Assembly: GCA_040222455.1 (NCBI GenBank)
Contig: JAVKDD010000003.1
Span: 62,001-126,000 of the forward strand
Direction: 5' to 3'
From: RHLJ01 sp040222455
GTDB lineage: Bacteria; Bacteroidota; Rhodothermia; Balneolales; Balneolaceae
DNA length: 64,000 bases
The notes beneath the pieces were generated by a model. That model did not search any database and had not been told where the DNA came from. It saw nothing but the letters and a program-made list of their open reading frames with translations. A program made the translations under genes and the position numbers. This document shows positions 46,587 through 54,715 of this stretch, in pieces (within the stretch, counting starts at the first letter, position 1; each line of letters begins with the position of its first letter).

Positions 46587-46627
46587 ACAACTAAGGAAGC
46601 CAAAGCTTCCCTAGTTGTGTTTTTTTG
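46587..46627 (+). terminator. Rho-independent terminator downstream of the transposase
   Basis: 14-bp arms ACAACTAAGGAAGC / GCTTCCCTAGTTGT (one mismatch) with loop CAAA, followed by a run of seven T. It would end plus-strand transcripts from the transposase before the passenger segment. Confidence 0.8.
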
Positions 46628-46632
46628 AATTA

Positions 46633-46782
46633 TTAAGTGTTTATTCGAACAACGAATCTACGGACTCGTCTGGTACTGTAAGCAAGCCTGCCTGATACAA
46701 GCTTGTATTTATCAGTACTGAATACTTCACTTTCTTGATGTTTATCGGGAGGATCAAGAACCTCCACTGTGAACTTAACCAT
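46633..46782 (-). CDS. Possible small basic protein within the transposon
   Basis: The frame from ATG 46782 gives 49 residues (MVKFTVEVLDPPDKHQESEV...) with a strand-like start and a basic end (STRRVRRFVVRINT). A longer form would start at 46839. No strong ribosome site and no homologue recognised. It is bracketed by two terminators, which supports a separate unit, but it could be non-coding. Confidence 0.35.
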   Translation of the reverse strand: MVKFTVEVLDPPDKHQESEVFSTDKYKLVSGRLAYSTRRVRRFVVRINT

Positions 46783-46840
46783 TTTACTACTGGTTTTATA
46801 TTTCAGGTGGCTAAAGCCTGATTTATACAGCCAATACATT

Positions 46841-46877
46841 AAAACCTGAAAGGCTCCTATCCTTTCAGGTTTTTTTA
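46841..46877. terminator. Terminator after the coiled-coil passenger gene
   Basis: Perfect 13-bp arms AAAACCTGAAAGG / CCTTTCAGGTTTT with a 7-base loop. The T run is on the plus strand. It lies directly beyond the stop of the minus-strand gene at 46875 and could work in both directions. Confidence 0.8.
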
Positions 46878-47456
46878 TATCGTTATGGTCTCACTATCTC
46901 CTTGGAGATATTCCTCGTCATACATATAATCAGAGATAATTTCACCATTATCATCTAACCATTTTGGAGAACCCCAAAATGTATTTCTGTTATATCCATT
47001 AACAGCATAGTTCACTAGCTGATTTTTTTGTCTTAAACTAGATAGCGCCCCACTTACTTTCTTTGCCCAATCATCTTCTGATATTTCAGGCTCACGCGCA
47101 TGTAATTCTTCTGATATTTGTCTGTTATGGACGAACTTGTTAAAACTCTTGATTACAAGCTTAACCTTATTTCGATTTGACAAATTTACATGATACCCAT
47201 CATCAAATACATATTTTTTCTTCTGACTATCTTCTTCTCCAATAAGAGATGCCGCCAATGAGGCTGGGTTTTTATAATAAAGCTTACTAGACCTCTCCCC
47301 AGAACCATTTTGTTCTATCGAAATAGACGATCCTTGGCTTTCAAGTAAATTATTAAGAGCTTTTATAGCCCCTTCAATTTCTATAAGCTTATGAGAAGCT
47401 TCATCTCTCTCTTTAAATAGATCGTCAAGCTGTTTTTTGATTATTGATAATTCCAT
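46875..47456 (-). CDS. Passenger protein with N-terminal coiled coil
   Basis: 193 residues from ATG 47456, chosen because it follows an excellent ribosome site (AGGAGG, eight bases upstream). An N-terminal coiled coil (about 1-45, IKKQLDDLFKERDEASHKLIEIEGAIKALNNLL) precedes a linker and a C-terminal alpha/beta part (DWAKKVSGALSSLRQKNQLVNYAVNGYNRNTFWGSPKWL) that looks like a winged helix. No recognised family. It lies divergent to the DUF3800 gene across a spacer holding an inverted repeat. A regulatory or partner role is inferred. Confidence 0.72.
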   Translation of the reverse strand: MELSIIKKQLDDLFKERDEASHKLIEIEGAIKALNNLLESQGSSISIEQNGSGERSSKLYYKNPASLAASLIGEEDSQKKKYVFDDGYHVNLSNRNKVKLVIKSFNKFVHNRQISEELHAREPEISEDDWAKKVSGALSSLRQKNQLVNYAVNGYNRNTFWGSPKWLDDNGEIISDYMYDEEYLQGDSETITI

Positions 47457-47573
47457 ATCTATCCTCCTATAATAGTTATGCTGATTTAAACTTAATATAT
47501 CACTTAATGACATATGTAGCAATAGCGGTGTTAGATAAAATAAAGAATAAATATAAGAAGGGGTAAGATAGAA

Positions 47574-47611
47574 TTGATTTATCTATGATTCTGTTTAATT
47601 ACATAAATCAA
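47574..47611. promoter_or_regulatory. Inverted repeat in the divergent passenger-gene spacer
   Basis: Perfect 9-bp arms TTGATTTAT (47574-47582) and ATAAATCAA (47603-47611) with a 20-base spacing. It lies between the two divergent passenger genes, 39 bases from the DUF3800 start. Operator function is inferred. Confidence 0.4.
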
Positions 47612-47650
47612 ACATGTTTATATTTTCAAAAACATTACTTTATTTAACTC

Positions 47651-48313
47651 ATGCCAAAAAATCTATACGTTTTTTTAGATGAGTCTGGAAATCTTGATTT
47701 TTCAAAATCTGGCTCAGAACATTTTATCATTACATCGCTACTTTTAGAAAGACCATTTCCGTGTTATAATGATCTTATAGAGTTACGTTATGATTTACTT
47801 GAGTTGGGGCATGAATTGGAGTTATTTCATGCCACAGAGGATAGGCAGATGGTTAGAAATAAAGTGTTTGAAATAATAAATGCTAATTTAAATGAAATTA
47901 GATTAGACTCTCTTATAGTAAGAAAGAGAAGAACCGCAACGGTTCTTCAGGGATATAAAAAATTCTATCCAGAAATGGTAGGGTATCTACTTAGATTTGT
48001 TCTTAAAAAAATAGAGATGAATGAATACGATCAAATAATAGTTGTTACAGACACTATTCCACTTCAAAAGAAGAAAAGCATTATTGAAGGAGAGACAAAA
48101 AGAGTATTAAAAGAATTGATACCGAAAGAAAAAGAATTTAAAGTGATGCATCACTCTTCCAAATCAAATGTATCATTACAGGTCGTAGATTACTGTTGTT
48201 GGGCTATTTTTAGAAAGTGGGAGCGCAATGACACTAGATCGTATGATTTAATTAGAGAGGCTTTAGCAAGTGAATTTGATATATTTAGGAATGGCAAAAT
48301 AAACTACTATTAA
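47651..48313 (+). CDS. DUF3800 domain protein carried by the transposon
   Basis: A 220-residue protein of the DUF3800 family, with an RNase-H-like start (YVFLDESGNLDF), an internal acidic VVTDTIPL and a closing VSLQVVDYCCWAIFRKWE in which the aspartate is conserved. The family has been linked to mobile elements and defence islands, but its activity is not established. Catalytic-looking acidic residues (DESG ... D ... D) are kept. Its stop is followed by a G/C-rich double hairpin. Confidence 0.82.
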   Translation: MPKNLYVFLDESGNLDFSKSGSEHFIITSLLLERPFPCYNDLIELRYDLLELGHELELFHATEDRQMVRNKVFEIINANLNEIRLDSLIVRKRRTATVLQGYKKFYPEMVGYLLRFVLKKIEMNEYDQIIVVTDTIPLQKKKSIIEGETKRVLKELIPKEKEFKVMHHSSKSNVSLQVVDYCCWAIFRKWERNDTRSYDLIREALASEFDIFRNGKINYY

Positions 48314-48320
48314 AAAATGA

Positions 48321-48378
48321 CCCCCCCAACTATCCTAATGGAAGAACCCCTTGGGTTCTTATTATCGGGGGGGAACTT
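48321..48378 (+). terminator. Nested double hairpin after the DUF3800 gene
   Basis: An outer stem of C7 and G7 (48321-48327, 48367-48373) encloses an inner perfect hairpin AAGAACCC / GGGTTCTT (48342-48349, 48353-48360), followed by AACTTTTT. A strong plus-strand terminator isolating the cargo gene from the interrupted host gene. Confidence 0.75.
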
Positions 48379-48477
48379 TTTATATTCTTTTAGCTCTTTG
48401 TATATACGCCAACAATAACACAGTTATTGTCTAGATTAATTAATGTTACAATGAGTTTAGATAAATAGCAAACATCA

Positions 48478-48501
48478 ACTTGTAACTAGGGGATAATCGC
48501 C
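48478..48501. repeat. Right terminal inverted repeat
   Basis: Reverse complement begins GGCGATTATCCC and ends TTACAAGT, matching the left repeat at 20 of 24 positions. Confidence 0.92.
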
Positions 48502-48509
48502 TTAAAAGA
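48502..48509. repeat. Target-site duplication, right copy
   Basis: TTAAAAGA, identical to the copy at 45383-45390. Confidence 0.92.
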
Positions 48510-48980
48510 TCGTTTTTCTTTTGGGTTGATAAACTTCAGATCAGTAAAAAAGAGCGTATTTCGGTTACAATTTTATTGGGCATTATCACCATACTACTTT
48601 TAGCAAATATACTTATCGAAGAGCGGGTTGTTCCAACTCCAGAAAATCATACTGAACTGTTAGCTGAGTTTGAAAGAAGAAGCGCCCTCATTAAACAGGA
48701 AGAACAAAAGCTTGCTAAAAAATACAATCCAGAACTTGATAATGTAAATCTAGAAAGGGAATCAGCTGAAGTAATTATACCAAGTCAAAGTCCGCTTAAT
48801 TTAAATGAAGCGACCTTAGAAGAGCTAGAAATGCTGCCAGGAATTGGAAGTATTTATGCACAAAGAATAATTGATTATCGGGAAACTAATGGAGGGTTCA
48901 AATCCGTTGAAGAACTGATTAATGTTCGTGGAATAGGAGAAAAGACTCTTGAGAAGCTGAAACAGCATTTAAAATTATAA
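48510..48980 (+). pseudogene. 3' part of ComEA-like helix-hairpin-helix gene split by the transposon
   Basis: Joined with codons 1-8 at 45367-45390 it gives a 164-residue protein: a basic cytoplasmic start (SFFFWVDKLQISKKER), a membrane helix (ISVTILLGIITILLLANIL), a linker and C-terminal HhH motifs (LNLNEATLEELEMLPGIGSIYAQRIIDYRE, GFKSVEELINVRGIGEKTLEKLKQHLKL). The HhH pair is of the ComEA DNA-binding kind, which in relatives helps DNA uptake. As it stands the reading frame has no ATG; translation could restart at TTG 48576 within the membrane segment. DNA-uptake function is therefore probably reduced or lost. Confidence 0.85.
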
Positions 48981-49119
48981 AATTGATGACGCTTCTAACT
49001 AACCAAAGCATTGAAAAGAATGATATATTCTGGGCTTAAAGTATTCAAATAATAAAACCTGATATCTGATAAACGGCTACTATTCAAAATTCATAATTTT
49101 AAATTTATATTCTAAATAG

Positions 49120-50664
49120 ATGCCAATAATTCTTTGGGCAGATGATGAAATAGATCAGCTGCAATCTCATATTATTTTCATGCAAAAAAAGGGTTTCGAT
49201 ATCGTCCCGGTGACCAACGGAGAGGATGCCGTTACTATGATCGAAAAACAGAAGTTTGACCTCGTTTTTCTGGATGAGCAAATGCCTGGAATGGGTGGAT
49301 TAGAAGCTCTTGAAAAAGTAAAATCACTTCAACCTCTTTTGCCCGTTGTAATGATTACCAAGAGCGAGGAAGAATCGATTATGGAAGATGCAATTGGAGG
49401 CAAGATTTCAGATTATTTGATTAAGCCAGTAAATCCGAATCAGATTTTATTGACAGTTAAACGGATTTTAGATCAATCTAAATTACAAAGTGAGAAATCT
49501 GCTCAGTCCTATTTACGAGAATTCGGGAGTATTTCTTCTCGAATTCACCCCAGAACAACGTGGCAGGAATGGATCGAAATTTATAAAGAACTTTCTAAAT
49601 GGCAGATTGATTTGGGGGAAGGAGATGATGCACTCAAGCAGGTTCTGGATGATCAAGTGGTAGACGCCAATCGAGAATTCGGAAAGTTTGTTGATCGGGA
49701 GTATGTTTCTTGGTTAAACCAAAATTCAGAGTCTCCACTTATCTCTCAAGGAATTTTTAAAAAATATGTTTTCCCTCATGTAAAGAACGGTAAGAAAACC
49801 ATGTTCTTTTTGATTGACTGTATGAGATACGACCAGTGGCTAGTATTCGAGCCATACTTAGCTAAAATGTTTGATATAGAAACAGATTTTTATTATTCCA
49901 TTTTACCAACGGCAACTCCTTATTCAAGAAATGCAATTTTTGCTGGCGTTTCACCACTAGAAATTTCACAAATGTACCCTCAACTTTGGGCACAAGGTCA
50001 GGATGAAAATTCTCTGAATAGGCATGAGGAAGAGCTCTTGCAGAAGCAACTAGATCGTGCCAACATTGATATTAACTTTAAGTACGAGAAGATTATAAAT
50101 GCGGAAGATGGTCGCTTTGTTGCTGGGAAAATGAAGAGCTTTGCGCAATCTAAACTAGCTGCGTTTGTATATAACTTTGTAGATACTTTAGTGCATTCAC
50201 GCTCCGATTCGGATGTCATTAAAGAACTAGCTCCGGATGTATCAGCATTTAGATCTATTACCGAAGCATGGTTTCAGCATTCATCATTACTCCAAATGTT
50301 TAAAGAATTGGCAAATGAAGATGTAACAGTGGTAGTAACTACTGATCATGGCTCGGTTCGCTCATTACGAGATACCAAAGTATTCGGAGATAGAGATACG
50401 GCTACAAGTTTACGTTACAAATATGGGAAGAATTTGAATGCAGAAAATGCTAACGCAGTTATTCAGATTAAGGATGCAGAAAAATATAAACTACCAGATT
50501 TAGGGAGAGCAAGTGATTATTTAATAGCTCGAGAGGATTATTATTTTGTATATCCGACGAACTACCACAAATATCAAAACCGATATAAAGACACTTTTCA
50601 ACATGGTGGTGCATCTATGGAAGAAATGATTTTACCGGTTGCAACACTTAAGCCAAAAAAGTAG
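49120..50664 (+). CDS. porX: PorX-type response regulator with PglZ domain
   Basis: An unusual regulator fusing a receiver domain to an alkaline-phosphatase-superfamily PglZ domain. Receiver: ADDE at 7-10, phospho-acceptor Asp52 in LVFLDEQMPG, Thr80 and Lys102 conserved. PglZ region: Asp233 in FLIDCMRYD, the catalytic threonine region TATPYSRN (about 264-270), and TTDHGS and QHGGASMEEM near the C-terminus. In Porphyromonas and Flavobacterium PorX is needed for T9SS function and degrades signalling oligonucleotides. Several T9SS substrates in this window support that reading. Located just upstream of tsaE. Confidence 0.88.
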   Translation: MPIILWADDEIDQLQSHIIFMQKKGFDIVPVTNGEDAVTMIEKQKFDLVFLDEQMPGMGGLEALEKVKSLQPLLPVVMITKSEEESIMEDAIGGKISDYLIKPVNPNQILLTVKRILDQSKLQSEKSAQSYLREFGSISSRIHPRTTWQEWIEIYKELSKWQIDLGEGDDALKQVLDDQVVDANREFGKFVDREYVSWLNQNSESPLISQGIFKKYVFPHVKNGKKTMFFLIDCMRYDQWLVFEPYLAKMFDIETDFYYSILPTATPYSRNAIFAGVSPLEISQMYPQLWAQGQDENSLNRHEEELLQKQLDRANIDINFKYEKIINAEDGRFVAGKMKSFAQSKLAAFVYNFVDTLVHSRSDSDVIKELAPDVSAFRSITEAWFQHSSLLQMFKELANEDVTVVVTTDHGSVRSLRDTKVFGDRDTATSLRYKYGKNLNAENANAVIQIKDAEKYKLPDLGRASDYLIAREDYYFVYPTNYHKYQNRYKDTFQHGGASMEEMILPVATLKPKK

Positions 50665-50670
50665 ATAACT

Positions 50671-51081
50671 ATGCTGAGTTCCTCTGTTGAAGAAACCATA
50701 GCCTTTGGAAAAGAGTTTGCAAAGGAACTTAAAATCGGAGATGTAGTTTGTCTTAATGGTGATCTCGGCGCAGGTAAAACACACTTTGTTAAAGGAATTG
50801 CAGCCTATTTTGGGGTTGATGAAGAGCGCGTTAACTCGCCAACATTCACCTTAATTAATGAGTACCATGGCAGTATCCCAATTTACCATTTTGATTGTTA
50901 CCGACTTGAAAGTGAACGGGAAGCATTCGAAATTGGTGCCGAAGATTATTTTTATGGTGAAGGAGTTTCAATTATTGAATGGCCTAAAAAAATAGAAAGC
51001 TTGATTCCTGAGAATGCACAATGGATTACCATTAACCATGCCGGTGAAAACAAAAGAGAAATTATTAAAGAAATAGAATAA
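50671..51081 (+). CDS. tsaE: tRNA threonylcarbamoyladenosine biosynthesis ATPase
   Basis: TsaE is the ATPase of the complex that makes N6-threonylcarbamoyladenosine on tRNA. Walker A is GDLGAGKTHFVKG, with SPTFTLINEYHG and FDCYRLESE after it. The 136-residue length is normal. It lies six bases after porX and overlaps the next small gene by one base; I recall the same porX-tsaE neighbourhood in other FCB bacteria. Confidence 0.88.
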   Translation: MLSSSVEETIAFGKEFAKELKIGDVVCLNGDLGAGKTHFVKGIAAYFGVDEERVNSPTFTLINEYHGSIPIYHFDCYRLESEREAFEIGAEDYFYGEGVSIIEWPKKIESLIPENAQWITINHAGENKREIIKEIE

Positions 51082-51368
51082 TGCCCCTAAACGGGAAACG
51101 AAGATTATCATATCGGCTTGATTTACTCCCCGTGATATTACCATATCACCGTAGGGCAAAAAATGAACTGAACACGGGAGATCTGGTGTATTATGGACCA
51201 AGCCCTGAATATTATGGCATTGGAGAAGTAGTTCAGACCGAAGAAAAAGTTTGTATTGTGGATTTCAGAGGGACCGGTTTGCTAGGTATTCATAAAGATG
51301 AACTGCTGGCAAGCTATTTAATTCCAATTCATAAGCTAAATCTTACAGGGCTGTTAAAGGGTAGGTAG
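51081..51368 (+). CDS. Small hypothetical protein
   Basis: A 95-residue basic protein starting in TAATG overlap with tsaE. The core NELNTGDLVYYGPSPEYYGIGEVVQTEEKVCIVDFRGTGLLGIHKDELLASYLIPI is strand-rich and could be a small beta-barrel. No recognised family. Translation coupled to tsaE is likely. Confidence 0.65.
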   Translation: MPLNGKRRLSYRLDLLPVILPYHRRAKNELNTGDLVYYGPSPEYYGIGEVVQTEEKVCIVDFRGTGLLGIHKDELLASYLIPIHKLNLTGLLKGR

Positions 51369-51464
51369 TTTTAATATTAAGATTTAATTCTCTTCCTTAA
51401 AAAAATATTTTTTTAGCTTCGAGTTTCTCATATTGTGCAATTCTTTTTAATTAAGCAGTTCAAT

Positions 51465-54140
51465 ATGAAGATTTTTAATACTATTCTTTGGGCATTTATT
51501 GCCATCCTTGTTTTTACAGGTACTTCTTATTCACAAGAAACCTCAGTTTTTGCTCTCAATTACTTTGAAGAAAGTGAAATAGTAAAAGCAAAAGATAACC
51601 CGGAAGGAAAAAGCTACTATCAGCTTAACGACGAAATTTTCGATAATCCCAACTTAGACAGAGGGGCAGTTTTAGAAATCCAGAAAAGTGATGGGAACCT
51701 GGATCGACTAGTTATATTAGATCGAGAGGAATACATGACAGGAACGGTTTCTATTCGGGCTTACAAAGAAGGGAACCCTCAAAACTTATTCATAGCCACT
51801 TATAACAAGGGTTCTTTGAATGGTATTTTTTATGATAAAATAGACTCACCGATTCACTTTGGATATGATAATACAAAGCATAAAAACTTTATATCCACTA
51901 AAAATGAACGTATTGAAGAACGATTAGCCTGTAATATAGATCACAGTAAAGAACTGGTTGCTCCATCGCATTTTAATAGGCACAATTTTGGTTCAAAACA
52001 AAAAGCAGTTTCACAATCAAGCCCCGCAGCCCCATTAATCGCTTCAGAAGATGATAGTGTAACCATCGACTTAATGATTGTATATACGCAAGCAGCGGAA
52101 GATTGGGCTTTAACCAGCGGGTTCGGTGATATCGCAGGTGTTATTGCTCAATCAATGAATTTATCACAAACAGCATTAAACAATAGTAACACAGGAATTG
52201 ATATTCGATTAGTAAATACTACTAAAACGACTTATAACGAGGAAACGGATGGAGTAGATTCCGAAACTCGTCTTTCCAGATTCACACAAAATCCATCAAA
52301 TCCAGTATTAGATGAAGAATTTAATGGCTTTATGGAGGAGATTCATGGTATACGTAATACTTCTGGTGCAGATGTAGTTTCCTGGTTTGTAAAAATTGAA
52401 GATACAGGTGGTTTAGGATGGAGATTAGACAGCTCTGGAGGAAGCCCAGATTTTGCATTTAATTTAAACAGAGTACAGCAAGTAGCAGATACCTTTACGC
52501 TGATTCATGAAGTAGGTCATAATATGGGTAATGCACATTCAAGAACTCAGTCTTCTTCAGAAGCTTCTGGTGGAGGAGGTTTGTTTCATTACTCAGTTGG
52601 ATTTCAAAACACCACTTCTAATTATCATACCGTAATGGCTTATTCAGACAACGGTCAACAAGAAGCGCCCATTTTCTCGAGCCCGAATCTTACTTACTTA
52701 GGTACTGTAACTGGCGAAAATAGCTCTACAACGCCTTCTGATAACTCCAGAAGTTTGAGAGAAATCAAGCGTACAGTTTCTAACTATAGAGATACTCAGG
52801 TTAGTTCTCCAACAGCAAGCTTACTCGCCGATATAATAAACATTGAAATGAATAGAGAAGAAAATTTGAATATTCCTTTTCAGATATTTAATGATGGTGA
52901 AAGTGTACTTGTTTGGGATATTGATTTTGGGTTTTCAGGAAATGCTTTCAAGAGATCTAAGAATTCAGGAAAAGAAATTTCACCGGCTGATTTAAATGGG
53001 ATAACAAAAAACGCAGCTAATTATTCTAAGAATGAAAGTCGTATGAATAAAAATATCCTAGCCGAAGAAACCCTTTATTCCACCTCTTTTGAAAATAATG
53101 AGGGTTTTAGCACTGGAACTTTTGAAGGGATTTCAGAATGGAGAGCCATTTCAGATACGGATTTTATAATCTCTTCCTCGAATTCGAATTCAGGAAGCCA
53201 GCACTTGAGAATTCAAGGGAATGGAGACGGTAATACAAAGTTCATTAGTGCTCCTTTTTTGGGGTTTCAGCAATTCGGGAGTTATGAGGTGAAAGCCAGT
53301 TTCTCGATTTCATCAACTGCAGAAACTTTTGATATATATATATCGGATGGAAAAAATGGCGAATCCTCGGCAGGTATTATCATTTCTGGTGGAACCATTT
53401 TTGCAGCGAATTTGGATGAGCAAAATGAAGTTTCATTTTTTGGCACTTCTGCAAATGTTACTCCTAATCAATACCATGAAATAAAGATGACAATGGATCC
53501 TGATAATGAAGTAATCCGCTATATTTTTAATGGGACAACGATTGCAGAAAACAGTTATTTGGGAGGCTTCAATCCTGGAGAGATGTTGTTTTTAAGTCGG
53601 AATGAAGTAAACGGGGTAACTTATGATATCGATGATGTAGAGGTAAAAAAAATAAGTGCTCCGTATCCCTGGCTATCAGTGAGTAATTCAACTGGATTTA
53701 CAGTTGAAGGAGCTTCATCAAGTAGAAGTTTACAGTTTACCACAGTTGGAGTATCGCCAGGAACATATAGAACCAAAATGCTCGTTCGAACAAACGACCC
53801 ACAGAAACCAGTTATCGATGTACCAATAACATTAACGGTAGCTGATCAAGTTTCGAATGAAGAATCAGAGGAGCCAGTTAAACTTGCATTGAATCAGAAT
53901 TATCCAAATCCATTTAATCCATCTACTACTATTTCCTACACGCTAGAAAATACAGGATTAGTTCAATTAGAAGTATTCAATATTCAAGGCCAGAGAGTTG
54001 CAACTCTTGTAAACAGTAAACAACAACAAGGCAGTCATAATGTTACTTTCGATGCTTCAAACCTCTCTAGCGGAATATATATGTACCGCTTGCAAACGGC
54101 CTCACAAACATTAACTCGACAAATGGTTTTGATTAAATAA
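51465..54140 (+). CDS. T9SS-exported metzincin-type metalloprotease
   Basis: Secreted protease of 891 residues. Signal peptide MKIFNTILWAFIAILVFTGTSYSQ; a propeptide at about 25-165 with a single cysteine (ERLACNIDH) that may act as a switch; a catalytic domain at about 195-440 with the zinc site HEVGHNMGNAH (348-358) and a Met-turn in TVMAYSD. A long beta-sandwich section, possibly LamG-like, follows, and a T9SS sorting module (LNQNYPNPFNPSTTISYTLEN ... RQMVLIK). ATG 51465 is chosen for the signal peptide. Followed after one base by a propeptide-like lipoprotein gene. Confidence 0.82.
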   Translation: MKIFNTILWAFIAILVFTGTSYSQETSVFALNYFEESEIVKAKDNPEGKSYYQLNDEIFDNPNLDRGAVLEIQKSDGNLDRLVILDREEYMTGTVSIRAYKEGNPQNLFIATYNKGSLNGIFYDKIDSPIHFGYDNTKHKNFISTKNERIEERLACNIDHSKELVAPSHFNRHNFGSKQKAVSQSSPAAPLIASEDDSVTIDLMIVYTQAAEDWALTSGFGDIAGVIAQSMNLSQTALNNSNTGIDIRLVNTTKTTYNEETDGVDSETRLSRFTQNPSNPVLDEEFNGFMEEIHGIRNTSGADVVSWFVKIEDTGGLGWRLDSSGGSPDFAFNLNRVQQVADTFTLIHEVGHNMGNAHSRTQSSSEASGGGGLFHYSVGFQNTTSNYHTVMAYSDNGQQEAPIFSSPNLTYLGTVTGENSSTTPSDNSRSLREIKRTVSNYRDTQVSSPTASLLADIINIEMNREENLNIPFQIFNDGESVLVWDIDFGFSGNAFKRSKNSGKEISPADLNGITKNAANYSKNESRMNKNILAEETLYSTSFENNEGFSTGTFEGISEWRAISDTDFIISSSNSNSGSQHLRIQGNGDGNTKFISAPFLGFQQFGSYEVKASFSISSTAETFDIYISDGKNGESSAGIIISGGTIFAANLDEQNEVSFFGTSANVTPNQYHEIKMTMDPDNEVIRYIFNGTTIAENSYLGGFNPGEMLFLSRNEVNGVTYDIDDVEVKKISAPYPWLSVSNSTGFTVEGASSSRSLQFTTVGVSPGTYRTKMLVRTNDPQKPVIDVPITLTVADQVSNEESEEPVKLALNQNYPNPFNPSTTISYTLENTGLVQLEVFNIQGQRVATLVNSKQQQGSHNVTFDASNLSSGIYMYRLQTASQTLTRQMVLIK

Positions 54141-54141
54141 A

Positions 54142-54624
54142 ATGAAGTACAAAAAAGAAATACTTACACAGTTACTTACGGTTGCACTTCTATTATTTTT
54201 TGCATGCTCAAAAGCGGATAAGGCGGATAATAAAGCAAGCACTTCGGCTGAGAATGTATTGTCAGAATCTAAAAAAATAATTGAAGTAGATCGTCTACAA
54301 CTCGTGGAAATAAATGAAGGGGATACCATTGACATTAATTTAAATGGGGAGATTTGGAATCAACTAAAGGTGACATTAGTGGAATCAAGTATGCCACGTA
54401 TCATTGGTGTATCAGCTGATATTGTAGATGGTGAAACGGGTCATGCCTCTTTTATTTTAAGGGATGGGAAAATGTCTGGTACAATTACACTTTATACTCA
54501 AGGGGAAACATACAACTTGAGATATGACGAAGCTGTAGCTAAGCACTATATAGAATTAGTTAATAGAGAACAAAAAAATGTATTACTTGGAGGGGAGCCG
54601 TTAAAAGCACCAGATAATGAATAG
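54142..54624 (+). CDS. Lipoprotein resembling the neighbouring protease's propeptide
   Basis: A 160-residue lipoprotein (MKYKKEILTQLLTVALLLFFACS, Cys22). Residues about 95-140 (ASFILRDGKMSGTITLYTQGETYNLRYDEAVAKHYIEL) parallel residues about 108-145 of the upstream protease (LFIATYNKGSLNGIFYDKIDSPIHFGYDNTKHKNFIS) in a shared F-I, G-(T/I)-I/F, Y-D, K-H pattern. A membrane-anchored inhibitor or folding aid for the protease is a possible role; it is an inference from weak sequence likeness and from adjacency. Confidence 0.6.
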   Translation: MKYKKEILTQLLTVALLLFFACSKADKADNKASTSAENVLSESKKIIEVDRLQLVEINEGDTIDINLNGEIWNQLKVTLVESSMPRIIGVSADIVDGETGHASFILRDGKMSGTITLYTQGETYNLRYDEAVAKHYIELVNREQKNVLLGGEPLKAPDNE

Positions 54625-54715
54625 TGATTTTTTAAAAATAAAAATGAACTGATATCGCATAATACACTCTTTTTATGTATATAAGAGAAGGTTTTTAGCG
54701 GTTTGATAAAAAGGT

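Larger units (their letters stand above)
45391..48501. mobile_element. IS1595-family (ISXO2-like) transposon with passenger genes
   Basis: A 3111-base element bounded by 24-base imperfect inverted repeats (20 of 24 identical; the outer 12, GGCGATTATCCC, identical) and by perfect TTAAAAGA target duplications. Inside are the transposase at 45457-46365 and, in addition, passenger genes: a coiled-coil protein (minus) and a DUF3800 protein (plus) in divergent order, with two small minus-strand frames. Known IS1595-family members often carry passenger genes. The element is structurally complete, so it is probably a recent and perhaps still mobile insertion. It interrupts the HhH gene. Confidence 0.93.

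Noticed and set aside
49120..50664. PglZ domain read as part of a BREX phage-defence system
   Set aside because: The receiver domain at the N-terminus and the tsaE neighbour identify PorX; no BREX genes (brxL, pglX, brxC) are nearby.
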